This document shows, piece after piece, positions 48,246-57,226 of a stretch of DNA of 64,000 nt (the stretch's first letter is position 1; each line of letters opens with the position of its first letter). The DNA is from Rhodococcus sp. 14-1411-2a. Its GTDB lineage: Bacteria > Actinomycetota > Actinomycetes > Mycobacteriales > Mycobacteriaceae. Under the pieces are notes generated by a model, which was given only the letters and a program-made list of their open reading frames with translations, ran no database searches and was not told where the DNA came from. Made by a program: the position numbers and the translations under genes. The DNA lies in contig NZ_NPGA01000020.1 in the NCBI RefSeq assembly GCF_002259485.1, forward strand, positions 558,001 to 622,000, given 5' to 3'.

Positions 48246-49592
48246 GTGCCCGAAACTCTCGACGACATCATGACGCGAACGTCCGAACTCCTGACCGCCC
48301 GTGACATGGCCGCCCTGTCCACTCTGATGGGCGAGCTGTCGACGACCGATGCGGTGCGCATGCTCGAGCGTGTCGACTCGTCTCGACGCGCGGTGTTGTT
48401 TCGCCTTCTGCCCAAGGACGAGGCCGTGGCGGTCTTCGAACGCTTCGACGCCACCGTTCGCGGTGAGTTGTTCGAGAGTCTGCGCAGCGACGATGTGATC
48501 GCGCTGTTCGAGGATCTCGACCCGGACGACCGTGTCGAATTGCTCGACGAACTCCCCTCCAATGTCGCGCATCGACTGTTGGTGGGCCTGTCCCCCGACG
48601 AGCGCGCACTCACCGCGCCCATGCTGGGGTACGACCGCGGGTCGGTCGGCCGCCGGATGAGCCCGGAGTTCGTTCGGCTACGGACCGCCGCGACCGCCGG
48701 CGACGCACTCGTCGCCGTGCGGCGGACCGGCTCGGACGCCGAGTCGGTGTATCTGTTGCCGATCACCGACGATCACCGAACTCTGCTGGGGGTGGTGACC
48801 CTCGCCGATCTGGCGACGGCGGCACCGAGCACTCCGGTCGGGGATCTGTACTCGGATCATCCTGTGGTCGAGGCCGATTCGTCGGCGGAGGAGGCTGCAC
48901 GGCTGTGCTTCGAGCACCGCAGTCCTGCGGTGGTGGTGGTCGATTCCGAGCAACGGCTGATCGGCATTCTCACACTCGAACAGTCCTCTCGAATCCTGGA
49001 GGAAGCCGAGGACGAGGACGCCGCTCGCGCGGGTGGCTCGGAGCCGCTGCGTCGGCCGTATCTGTCCACGCCGGTGCTGTCCATCGTTCGCTCGCGCGTG
49101 GTGTGGTTGCTGGTGTTGGCGCTGTCGGCCATCCTCACGGTGCAGGTTCTAGAGATCTTCGAGCACGCGCTCGCCGCAGTCGTCACTCTCGCGCTGTTCA
49201 TTCCGCTGCTGACCGGGACCGGCGGCAACACCGGCTCGCAGGCCGCGACCACTGTCACGCGGGCACTTGCGCTGGGTGACGTGCGACCGCGGGACATCGC
49301 CTCGGTGCTGTTTCGCGAGGTTCGCGTCGGCGCGACGATGGGTGCGATGCTCGGCACCCTGGGCTTCGTCATCGCCGGACTCGTCTACGACTGGCACCTC
49401 GGGGTCGTCATCGGTACGACGCTGTTGTCGATCTGCACTCTCGCAGCCACGGTCGGCGGTGCGATGCCGCTGATCGCCAAGAAGATCGGGGTGGACCCGG
49501 CGGTCTTCTCGACGCCCTTCATCTCCACCTTCTGCGACGCGACGGGGTTGATCGTCTACTTCCTCATCGCCAAGGCCGTACTGGGCGTGTGA
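48246..49592 (+). CDS. mgtE: Magnesium transporter MgtE
   Basis: A 448-residue Mg2+ channel/transporter. The order is an N-terminal helical domain (FRLLPKDEAVAVFERFD), two CBS domains (about residues 135-255), then five membrane helices with LFIPLLTGTGGNTGSQAATT in the pore region and the final VDPAVFSTPFISTFCDATGL. Cytoplasmic Mg2+ binding to the N and CBS parts closes the pore in relatives. The GTG at 48246 starts 42 bases after the DUF2786 gene. Confidence 0.94.
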   Translation: MPETLDDIMTRTSELLTARDMAALSTLMGELSTTDAVRMLERVDSSRRAVLFRLLPKDEAVAVFERFDATVRGELFESLRSDDVIALFEDLDPDDRVELLDELPSNVAHRLLVGLSPDERALTAPMLGYDRGSVGRRMSPEFVRLRTAATAGDALVAVRRTGSDAESVYLLPITDDHRTLLGVVTLADLATAAPSTPVGDLYSDHPVVEADSSAEEAARLCFEHRSPAVVVVDSEQRLIGILTLEQSSRILEEAEDEDAARAGGSEPLRRPYLSTPVLSIVRSRVVWLLVLALSAILTVQVLEIFEHALAAVVTLALFIPLLTGTGGNTGSQAATTVTRALALGDVRPRDIASVLFREVRVGATMGAMLGTLGFVIAGLVYDWHLGVVIGTTLLSICTLAATVGGAMPLIAKKIGVDPAVFSTPFISTFCDATGLIVYFLIAKAVLGV

Positions 49593-49605
49593 TCGGCCCT
49601 GCTCG

Positions 49606-51108
49606 TCAGCCCTTCTGGGCGTCTTCCTGAGCGGCCTGTGCCTGCGCGACCTGCTCCGGGGTGAAGCGAATGAACACCGCAGCGATTCCCGCGACCACGG
49701 CGCAGACTGCGCAGCAGAAGAGCGCGAACATGTAGCCCGAGCTCAACGCGTCGAGTTGGCTGTCGTTCATCAACGTTGCCGGTCCGGAGATGCCACCGAG
49801 AGACAAGGTTCGAGAGGTCACCAGCGCACCGATCACGGCCAGCGCCAGCGGCCCGCCGAGGGTCTGGGCAACCAGGGCGATGGCGGTCAACGGGCCGATC
49901 TCGGTGGGGCTGACTCCAGCGATGGCGCACAGCGGGAGTGGCACGACCGTCAGGCCGACGCCGAATCCGATGCCGATGACGGGGAAGAACAGTCCGGGGA
50001 AGTACGACGAGTCGGCGTTCATCGTCGCGACCGACACCATCAGCCACCCGACCATGATGACGGCACCGCTCAGTATCAGCCACCGTGGGGCGATGCGCGT
50101 CACCAGCTGCGAGGCGAGGAATGCGGCGGCACCGAGTCCGAAGGCGAACGGCACGAACGCCAGGCCCGCATGCAACGGGCTGTATCCCAGGATGTCCTGG
50201 ACGAACAGTGCCACGTAGGCGGCGAGGCAGAACATCACGCCACCGGCGAAGAAGATGGCCACGAACGTCGCCACCCGGTCTCGGCTGCCGAACAGCGAGA
50301 ACGGCAGCAATGGGTTGTCGGCACGACGCTCGACCAGCAGGAACAGCCCGAGGAAGAGCAGACCGGCGATCAGCGAGACGATGACGATCGGATTGGTCCA
50401 GCCGAGTTCGGTGCCCTCGCTCAGAGCGAGCACCACTCCGGTGCAGCCCAGCGTCGCCAGAATCGCTCCCGGCACGTCGAGCGGTAGCTTCGCCCCCACC
50501 GTCTCCTGCAGCGACACGACTGCGAGCACCACGATGACGACACCGATCGGCACGTTGATCAGGAAGATCCACCGCCACGACACCTCGGTCAGCGCACCGC
50601 CGATGATCAGGCCTGCGATGGAGCCGACACCGGTCATGGCCGCGTAGATCGCGATGGCCTGGTTTCGTACCGGGCCCGGCGCGAAGGTGGTCGCCACCAG
50701 CGCGAACGCCGTGGGCGACGCCACCGCGGCTCCGACGCCCTGGAGCGCGCGCGCCGCTACCAGCGTTGCCTCGTTGACCGCGAGCCCGCACAGCAGGGAC
50801 GCGATGGTGAACAGCACGACGCCGGCCAGGAACATCTTCTTGCGACCGAAGGCATCACCGAGTCTGCCGCCGAGGAGCATCAGCCCGCCGAAGGCGAGGG
50901 CATACGACGTGAGCACCCAGTTGCGTCCGGCATCGGACAGGCCCAGATCCGCCTGCAACGGAGCAAGTGCCAGATTGGCCACGGTGCCGTCGAGCACCAC
51001 CATCAATTGCAGGCCGCTCAGGACGATGATCGCCAACCCGAACGCTCGGGTCGTCACCGGGTACTTGACCTCGGTACTGGAGGTATCGGACATCGATGAT
51101 TCAGGCAC
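49606..51108 (-). CDS. efpA: EfpA-like DHA2 family MFS transporter
   Basis: A 500-residue 14-helix major facilitator, positioned like EfpA (Rv2846c) between proS and cysG. LSGLQLMVVLDGTVANLALAP at helix 1, GGRLGDAFGRKKMFLAG (motif A) and GSIAGLIIGGALTE (motif C) are present. EfpA is an essential envelope transporter with drug-efflux ability in mycobacteria. Two starts are possible, GTG 51108 (overlapping cysG by eight bases) and ATG 51093; neither has a clear ribosome site. It converges on mgtE with 13 bases between stops. Confidence 0.88.
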   Translation of the reverse strand: MPESSMSDTSSTEVKYPVTTRAFGLAIIVLSGLQLMVVLDGTVANLALAPLQADLGLSDAGRNWVLTSYALAFGGLMLLGGRLGDAFGRKKMFLAGVVLFTIASLLCGLAVNEATLVAARALQGVGAAVASPTAFALVATTFAPGPVRNQAIAIYAAMTGVGSIAGLIIGGALTEVSWRWIFLINVPIGVVIVVLAVVSLQETVGAKLPLDVPGAILATLGCTGVVLALSEGTELGWTNPIVIVSLIAGLLFLGLFLLVERRADNPLLPFSLFGSRDRVATFVAIFFAGGVMFCLAAYVALFVQDILGYSPLHAGLAFVPFAFGLGAAAFLASQLVTRIAPRWLILSGAVIMVGWLMVSVATMNADSSYFPGLFFPVIGIGFGVGLTVVPLPLCAIAGVSPTEIGPLTAIALVAQTLGGPLALAVIGALVTSRTLSLGGISGPATLMNDSQLDALSSGYMFALFCCAVCAVVAGIAAVFIRFTPEQVAQAQAAQEDAQKG

Positions 51109-52336
51109 GGGCGTTCACGTTACCGGCGTGTACAGAGAAACCGGCAACGGTTCCGATGACCACGATCGCCGGAGGCCTGATCTCCGCGTCGCGAACCGCA
51201 TCGGCGACGGTGCTCAGAGACGCGCGAACTTCACGCTGGGTGCGCATGGTGCCTTCCTGGACGACGATCACCGGGGTGTCGGACGGCCGACCACCGGCGA
51301 TGAGAACGTCGGCGAACAGCCCGATGCGTTCGACGGCCATCAGCAACACGATGGTGCCCTTGAGTTTGGCCAACGCGTCCCAGTCGACGAGCGAATCGGG
51401 ATGGTCGGGTGCCACATGGCCGCTGACAACGACGAACTCGTGGGTGACGGCGCGATGCGTCACCGGGATCCCGGCGGACGAGGGCACCGAAATGGCGCTG
51501 GTGATGCCGGGCACCACGGTGACCGGAATTCCCTCGGCAGCGAGCGCTTCGAGTTCTTCGTATCCCCTACCGAACACGTAGGGGTCCCCGCCCTTGAGTC
51601 GGACGACGAACTTGCCTGCCTTCGCCCCGTCGATCAGCGCCTGGTTGATCGCCTCCTGCGCCATCGCGCGGCCGTACGGAATCTTCGAGGCATCGATGAC
51701 CTCCACGTGCGGGCCCAGTTCGGCCAGCAGCTCGGGCGGCGCGAGCCGATCGGCCACCACGACATCGGCATAGGCGAGCAGCCTGCGCCCGCGGACGGTG
51801 ATGAGGTCCGGATCGCCGGGTCCGCCCCCGACCAGCGCGACGCCCGTCAACGGCGCACGGTCCGAGTCGGCGACCACACCGGACTGCAGGGCTTCCATGA
51901 CGGCATTGCGTACCGCGGCCGATCGACGGTGCTCACCGCCGGCGAGCACTCCGAGGGTCAGCCCGTCCCATTCGGCGGACGCCGGGGTGACCGCGGTGCC
52001 GTCCTTGGCGATGTCGGCTCGCACGCAGAAGATCTTGGACGCGGTGGCCTCGGCGACGATGGCGATGTTGGTCGCGGCCTCGTCGGTGCACGCGACGGCG
52101 TACCAGGCGTCGGCGAGGTCGCCCTCGCGATAGTCACGCAACTCCATGGTCACCTGACCGGCAGTTGCCATCGCCTCCACAGCGGGCGTGGCCTCCCGAG
52201 TGATGACGTGAACCACAGCACCGCAGGAGATGAGCAGCGGCAATCGGCGCTGCGCGACGGTGCCGCCACCGACCACGACGACGCGTCGACCTTCCAGATT
52301 GAGGCCGACCAGATAGGGAGAGTCAGTCGCGTTCAC
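51101..52336 (-). CDS. cysG: Siroheme synthase/uroporphyrinogen-III methyltransferase fusion
   Basis: A 411-residue fusion. Residues ~1-150 form the precorrin-2 dehydrogenase/ferrochelatase part with a Rossmann loop VVVVGGGTVAQRRLP. Residues ~165-405 are the SUMT methyltransferase with LVGGGPGDPDLITVRG, LKGGDPYVFGRGYEE and VPGITSAISVPSSAGIPVTH. It makes precorrin-2 and siroheme and so feeds both cobalamin synthesis and sulfite/nitrite reduction. It matches Rv2847c. The GTG at 52336 was chosen because longer frames lie in the ABC-F gene. Confidence 0.93.
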   Translation of the reverse strand: MNATDSPYLVGLNLEGRRVVVVGGGTVAQRRLPLLISCGAVVHVITREATPAVEAMATAGQVTMELRDYREGDLADAWYAVACTDEAATNIAIVAEATASKIFCVRADIAKDGTAVTPASAEWDGLTLGVLAGGEHRRSAAVRNAVMEALQSGVVADSDRAPLTGVALVGGGPGDPDLITVRGRRLLAYADVVVADRLAPPELLAELGPHVEVIDASKIPYGRAMAQEAINQALIDGAKAGKFVVRLKGGDPYVFGRGYEELEALAAEGIPVTVVPGITSAISVPSSAGIPVTHRAVTHEFVVVSGHVAPDHPDSLVDWDALAKLKGTIVLLMAVERIGLFADVLIAGGRPSDTPVIVVQEGTMRTQREVRASLSTVADAVRDAEIRPPAIVVIGTVAGFSVHAGNVNARA

Positions 52337-52347
52337 GAGAGGAAACG

Positions 52348-54030
52348 CTACCGCGCGCGCTGCACCCGCTTCTCGTCCCATACGGGCTCGTTCGATTCGT
52401 AGGCCTGACCGGTGCTGCCGAACACGAGGAATCGGTCGAAGCTGCGCGCGAACCAGCGGTCGTGGGTCACGGCGATGACGGTGCCGTCGAACGCGGCGAT
52501 GGCGTCTTCGAGTGCGTCGGCGGACATCAGGTCGAGGTTGTCGGTCGGCTCGTCCAGCAGCAGCAGGGTGGCCCCGGAGAGTTCGAGCAGCAGAATCTGT
52601 ACGCGCGCCTGCTGGCCACCGGAAAGATTGTCGTAGGACTGTTCGGCGGCTCGGGCCAGACCGTAGCGGTCCAGTGCCCGGCCCGCGGCCTCCCGGCCCA
52701 TGCCGTCGCGGTGTTCGTTGCCCATGTGCAGGATATCGAGGAGTGTGTTGCCCGCGAGATCGGGCCGAGTGTGGGTCTGCGCGAACAGGCCGGGCCGAAC
52801 GCGAGCGCCGAGCACCGCGGTGCCGGTGTGCGGAACGGGATCGAGTGCCAGTTCCTGAACCGGCTCGTGCTCCTTCTCCGGATCGGTTCCACCGTTGGCG
52901 AGCAAACGCAGGAAGTGCGATTTGCCGGAACCGTTGGAGCCCAGCACGGCGACGCGGTCTCCGTACCAGATCTCGGTGTCGAAGGGCTTCATCAGTCCGG
53001 TCAGTTCCAGTGCCGTACACACCAACGCGCGCTTGGCTGTGCGGCCGCCGCGCAGACGAACGGTGACGTGCTGCTTCAACGGCACCGCTTCCGGCGGTCC
53101 GGCCTCCTCGAACTTCGCCAATCGAGTCTGGGACGCGTGGTAGCGCGCAGCGACCCCGTCGTTGAACTTGGCCTTCTCCCGCAGGCGCAGCACCAGTGCA
53201 CGGAGTTTGACGAGTTCCTCGTCCCACCGCCGTCGCAGTTCGTCGAGCCGAGCATTCCGGTCCTCACGCGCAGCGTGATACGTCGCGAACCCGCCGCCGT
53301 GCACCCAGGAAGTGGCACCGCTGACGCCCGGTTCCAGGGTCACGATCCGATTCGCGGCGTTGGCGATGAGCTCCCGGTCGTGACTGATGAACAGGACGGA
53401 CTTGTCGGAATCACGAATGGTCGATTCGAGCCAGCGCTTGCCCGGCACATCGAGGTAGTTGTCCGGTTCGTCGAGAAGCAACAGATTGTCCGAGCCCGCG
53501 AACAACGCTTCGAGCACCAGGCGCTTCTGCTCACCGCCACTGAGAGTCGATGCAGCGCGCCACTTCGCGCGGTCGAACGTCATTCCGAGGGCCGCCGTGG
53601 TGACCTTGTCCCAGAACGGTTCGAGGTCGTAACCGCCGACATCGCCCCAATCCGACAGGGCCTGCGCGTATTTCATTTGGGTCTTCTCGTCGTCGACCTC
53701 GATCATCGTGTTCTCGGCAGTGTCGAGGGCAGCGGCGGCCGTCCGCACGGCCGGGGACGCAACCGACAGCAGCAGATCACGCACTGTCGAGTCGTCTCGT
53801 AGCTGGCCGACGAACTGCCGCATCACTCCGAGCGAGCCCGAACTCGACACCGATCCCTCGTCGGGGGTCTCGTCACCCGCGATGATGCGCGTCAGCGTGG
53901 TCTTACCGGTTCCGTTGGGCCCGATGAGGGCGGTCTTGGCACCGTCGCCGACACGAAACCCGACACCGTTGAGCAACTGCCGCCCGTCGGGCAGGAAGTA
54001 GACGATGTCGTTGAGTTCGAGGTGGGCCAC
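52348..54030 (-). CDS. ABC-F family ATP-binding protein
   Basis: A 560-residue soluble protein with two ABC domains and no membrane segment. Walker A sequences are GPNGTGKTT (about residues 37-45) and GSNGSGKSH; signatures are TLSGGEQKR and NLSGGQQAR; Walker B segments are LLLLDEPDNYLD and LLLLDEPTDNLD. A basic helical linker (about 275-305) joins the halves. ABC-F proteins act on the ribosome; whether this is a housekeeping factor or an antibiotic-protection type is not decidable by eye. Confidence 0.92.
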   Translation of the reverse strand: MAHLELNDIVYFLPDGRQLLNGVGFRVGDGAKTALIGPNGTGKTTLTRIIAGDETPDEGSVSSSGSLGVMRQFVGQLRDDSTVRDLLLSVASPAVRTAAAALDTAENTMIEVDDEKTQMKYAQALSDWGDVGGYDLEPFWDKVTTAALGMTFDRAKWRAASTLSGGEQKRLVLEALFAGSDNLLLLDEPDNYLDVPGKRWLESTIRDSDKSVLFISHDRELIANAANRIVTLEPGVSGATSWVHGGGFATYHAAREDRNARLDELRRRWDEELVKLRALVLRLREKAKFNDGVAARYHASQTRLAKFEEAGPPEAVPLKQHVTVRLRGGRTAKRALVCTALELTGLMKPFDTEIWYGDRVAVLGSNGSGKSHFLRLLANGGTDPEKEHEPVQELALDPVPHTGTAVLGARVRPGLFAQTHTRPDLAGNTLLDILHMGNEHRDGMGREAAGRALDRYGLARAAEQSYDNLSGGQQARVQILLLELSGATLLLLDEPTDNLDLMSADALEDAIAAFDGTVIAVTHDRWFARSFDRFLVFGSTGQAYESNEPVWDEKRVQRAR

Positions 54031-54082
54031 AACGAACCAGCCAACCTCATCGGCCCGGCTATGGCCAATCGTTTACCGTTCG

Positions 54083-55750
54083 CTAGGCGAGGGCCAGGGT
54101 CGACGTCTCGGTGAGCACCTGCTTGCCCGCGTCGTCGACATGAGCATGGTGCACCCGCAACCGGGCGGAGTCGCCGTGCAGAGTCAGCAGCATGACGCCG
54201 TTGGCGAACCATGGCCCGGCCTCGGCCTCCCATTCGACACCGGAGGGGCCCACGTGGGCAGCGCGCGCCAGCTTCGACAGAATTCGGGCGGCGGGACGCT
54301 TGATGGCCAGCTTGTTGACCGCGCGAATCGGCAGATCGAGTGGATTGCGGAACGGCGACATAGTGAGCTGATACGTGGCCGGTACCTCGCGCCCGCCGAC
54401 ACCGAAGTCCGCGTTCGCCACGTAGGAGCAGTGCACGTCTCCGGACAGCCACATGATCGAGGCGGGTTTGTTCTCGCCGCGGGAGAGCTCACGCGTCAGA
54501 GCGGCCATGTCGTTGAACGAGTTGGTGAAAGCGGCCCAGTGTTCGAGATCGAGACCGATCCGCATCTTCTCGGCCACCTTTGCCGACATCGAGCCCCAAC
54601 TGCCCTGCGCCACAGCCTCGTTCCACTGTTCCAGGTAGTGCAGCGCGGGCAGCATGAGGTAGGGCAACGACGATCCGAACAGCAGATGCCGCGGAGTGGT
54701 CTCGAGCGCGCGTTCACGTACCCACGCCCACTCCTTCTCGTCGACCATTTCTCTGTTGTCCGGATCCAGGTTTCGAGAGCAGCGCGAATCGATCATGATC
54801 AGCCGCGTGTCGCCGAAGTCGCGGTAGAAGCTCCAGCGTCCGGTCTCGGGCCGCCGGTCGACTCGTAAAGCGAAGTCGGACAACAACTTCTCGCGCTCTG
54901 CGTCACTGGCGGCCGATCGTACCGCGGCATACATCTCATCCTGCGCAAGCTCCTTGGGCGAGAGGTTGCCCAAGTGCTGATACACCCAGTACGACGAATA
55001 CGCGCCGACCACTCGGTCGTTCCACCAGGGCCGCGTCACGATGTCTCGACGCCAGGAAGCGGATGAATTCCAGTCGTCGCGCAGGTCGTGGTCGTCGAGG
55101 ATCATGCACGACGGGATGCTCGCCAACAGTGTCCGCACCGGCTCGAGTCCCCAGGACTCTCGGTACAGCCACGAGTACTCCTCGAAATCGCAGATCTCGT
55201 TCTCCGCGTCGGTACCGACGGCACTGCGTGGACCCTCGCCGGACCGACGCCGCGCCTGCAGCCGTTCGACGATTTCCGGCGACGGATCGTCGGCGTAGAC
55301 CTGATCGCCCAGGAGCAGCAAGGCCTGCGGCCACCGGCTCGGGTCCTCCTCGATCAGCGCGTTCCCGAGCCCGGCCAACGCGTCGGCTCCGATCTCCTTC
55401 AAGGATTCGTCGCTGTAGTTGTCCCCTCGCCGACAGGATCCGAATGCCAGCGTGACAGGCCCTTCGGCGTCGACCGTGTGAATGGCGGCCCTTCGGCCTT
55501 CCGGCGGCCACACTCGACGCTCGTCGACGAACACCTCGTAGTGCACCGAAGAGTTGGCGGGCAGACCTTCCAGTGGCACCAGCGCATAGTGGTGTCCGTG
55601 CACGCCCCACGTTCGTTCTTCTGCGCGGACGCCGACGTCGGTCACGACCGTTACGGTCGACGATTCGGCCATCTCGAACCACAGGGTCGCAGTCTCGGTG
55701 CCGACGTACCGGACGATCGGGCCGAGTAGGACGAGGCTGTCGGAAGTCAT
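54083..55750 (-). CDS. PhoD-like metallophosphatase
   Basis: A 555-residue alkaline phosphatase D family protein. VTLAFGSCRRGDNY begins the catalytic domain, followed by ALLLLGDQVYADDPS, LDDHDLRDDW and SIMWLSGDVHCSYV, which supply the metal ligands. An N-terminal beta-domain of ~110 residues precedes it. No signal peptide or Tat motif is visible, unlike secreted PhoD, so it is probably cytoplasmic. The ATG at 55750 was chosen over GTG 55759 as neither has a ribosome site. Confidence 0.85.
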   Translation of the reverse strand: MTSDSLVLLGPIVRYVGTETATLWFEMAESSTVTVVTDVGVRAEERTWGVHGHHYALVPLEGLPANSSVHYEVFVDERRVWPPEGRRAAIHTVDAEGPVTLAFGSCRRGDNYSDESLKEIGADALAGLGNALIEEDPSRWPQALLLLGDQVYADDPSPEIVERLQARRRSGEGPRSAVGTDAENEICDFEEYSWLYRESWGLEPVRTLLASIPSCMILDDHDLRDDWNSSASWRRDIVTRPWWNDRVVGAYSSYWVYQHLGNLSPKELAQDEMYAAVRSAASDAEREKLLSDFALRVDRRPETGRWSFYRDFGDTRLIMIDSRCSRNLDPDNREMVDEKEWAWVRERALETTPRHLLFGSSLPYLMLPALHYLEQWNEAVAQGSWGSMSAKVAEKMRIGLDLEHWAAFTNSFNDMAALTRELSRGENKPASIMWLSGDVHCSYVANADFGVGGREVPATYQLTMSPFRNPLDLPIRAVNKLAIKRPAARILSKLARAAHVGPSGVEWEAEAGPWFANGVMLLTLHGDSARLRVHHAHVDDAGKQVLTETSTLALA

Positions 55751-55807
55751 TGGATCCACATTGCCTGCGTCGGCCCGCTTTCGCCAGTCAGTGGCGCGGA
55801 TCGGTCC

Positions 55808-56824
55808 TCACGAGCGGGCTGCGATCACAACCTTTCCCCGTACGTGCCCGGTTTCGACCAACCGATGCGCTTCGCGCAGCTGCTCGGCATCGATCGGAGA
55901 CAGAACCGTCGTGACGGTGGTGCGCACCGAACCCGCATCGACGAGCTCGGCCACCCTGGTCAGTAGCTCGTGCTGGCGAATCAGATCCGGCGTGTCGTGC
56001 ATCGGACGCGCGAACATGAACTCCCAGTGCCACGAGATCGCCTTCGTCTTGAGCGGCAGAACGTCGAGGGTCTCCGGATCGTCGATCGCCACGATCTGAC
56101 CGAACGGCGTCAACAGGTCCGCGTAGATCTCGACCTGCCCGGAGGAATGAGCAGTGAACACGTAATCGACGCCGTCGGGCGCTACTCGGCGTACTTCCTC
56201 CCGAAGATCGCGTCGGTGATTCACCACCTCGGCTGCACCGAGAGAACGGGCCCACTCCTCGGCGTCCTCGTCCGCTGCCGTCGCGATCACGCGGACGCCA
56301 GGAACGAGGCCCCGAACCAGCTGCAGCACAACGGATCCCACACCCCCGGTGGCGCCCACCATCAGCAAAGTTCCGGTGGTCTCGGCAGTGATGCGGAGCT
56401 TGTCGAACAGACCTTCCCAGGCAGTGATCGCAGTCAGCGGCAATGCCGCAGCCTGTGCGAAATCGAGGGTGGTCGGCTTCTTCGCCACGATGCGTTCGTC
56501 CACCGCATGGAACTGCGAGTTCGTTCCGGGTCTGCCGATGTCGCCCGCGTAGTAGACCTCGTCGCCGGGCGCGAACATGGTGACGTCGGCACCGACAGCG
56601 CGCACCACACCGGCGGCGTCGAACCCGAGGACCTTCGGGGTGCCCTGCGGATCGTTGCCGGCGCGGACCTTGACGTCCACCGGATTCACCGACACGGCAC
56701 GCACGTCGACCAGAAGATCGCGCGGGCGCACGGTGGGCAGGTCGAGGACCACATCCGTCAGGCCGGCAGGATCGTCGATCGGAAGCGAGCGGGTGTAGGC
56801 AACGGCTTTCATCGTCTCGGTCAT
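55808..56824 (-). CDS. MDR family NAD(P)-dependent alcohol dehydrogenase/quinone reductase
   Basis: A 338-residue medium-chain dehydrogenase/reductase. VSVNPVDVKVRAG near residue 45, the VLGFDAAGVVRAVG segment and the cofactor loop VGATGGVGSVVLQL near residue 155 are visible. The catalytic and structural zinc cysteines of classical alcohol dehydrogenases are absent, so a zinc-independent quinone or enone reductase is likely. It starts two bases after the cobE stop, so it may be co-transcribed with the cobalamin genes. Confidence 0.88.
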   Translation of the reverse strand: MTETMKAVAYTRSLPIDDPAGLTDVVLDLPTVRPRDLLVDVRAVSVNPVDVKVRAGNDPQGTPKVLGFDAAGVVRAVGADVTMFAPGDEVYYAGDIGRPGTNSQFHAVDERIVAKKPTTLDFAQAAALPLTAITAWEGLFDKLRITAETTGTLLMVGATGGVGSVVLQLVRGLVPGVRVIATAADEDAEEWARSLGAAEVVNHRRDLREEVRRVAPDGVDYVFTAHSSGQVEIYADLLTPFGQIVAIDDPETLDVLPLKTKAISWHWEFMFARPMHDTPDLIRQHELLTRVAELVDAGSVRTTVTTVLSPIDAEQLREAHRLVETGHVRGKVVIAARS

Positions 56825-56826
56825 AC

Positions 56827-57213
56827 CTACAGGATGGCCCGAACCCCCTGTCCACCGTCAAGGCAGAGCTCGACCACGGCAACGGTGACACCGTCCAGAC
56901 CGAACCTGGGTACCGTCACCTCCGTCGAACGACCGGCCAGCAGTGCCGCTGCTTCGGCGACGCTGGCGCATCCGACGGCATCGAGCACACGCACCGACAC
57001 GGTGGGTGTCACGACGGTCGACAGTTCGAGCGCGGAGTACGTCACGCCCCGAACCCCCATGCTCGACGCCACCGCGGCAACCAGGTCGGCTTTCCGGTCG
57101 ATGGAAGCGATCGCCTCGACGCTCCAGTCCGGTTGCAGCACCGTCGAGATCGCCGCCTCGACGTCGGCGGCATCGACGCCGGCTCGGGCACCTATTCCGA
57201 CGACGACCCGCAT
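56827..57213 (-). CDS. CobE/CbiG C-terminal family cobalamin biosynthesis protein
   Basis: A 128-residue stand-alone CobE/GbiG C-terminal domain. VVGIGARAGVDAADVEAAIS at the start, SIDRKADLVAAVASSMGV in the middle, VGCASVAEAAALLAG and VTVAVVEL near the end match the family. Relatives act in corrin-ring synthesis around precorrin-4/cobalt-precorrin-5. The start at 57213 lies 13 bases after the cobB stop. The large frame upstream is antisense-phase cobB sequence. Confidence 0.8.
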   Translation of the reverse strand: MRVVVGIGARAGVDAADVEAAISTVLQPDWSVEAIASIDRKADLVAAVASSMGVRGVTYSALELSTVVTPTVSVRVLDAVGCASVAEAAALLAGRSTEVTVPRFGLDGVTVAVVELCLDGGQGVRAIL

Positions 57214-57226
57214 TCTCGCGATCCCA

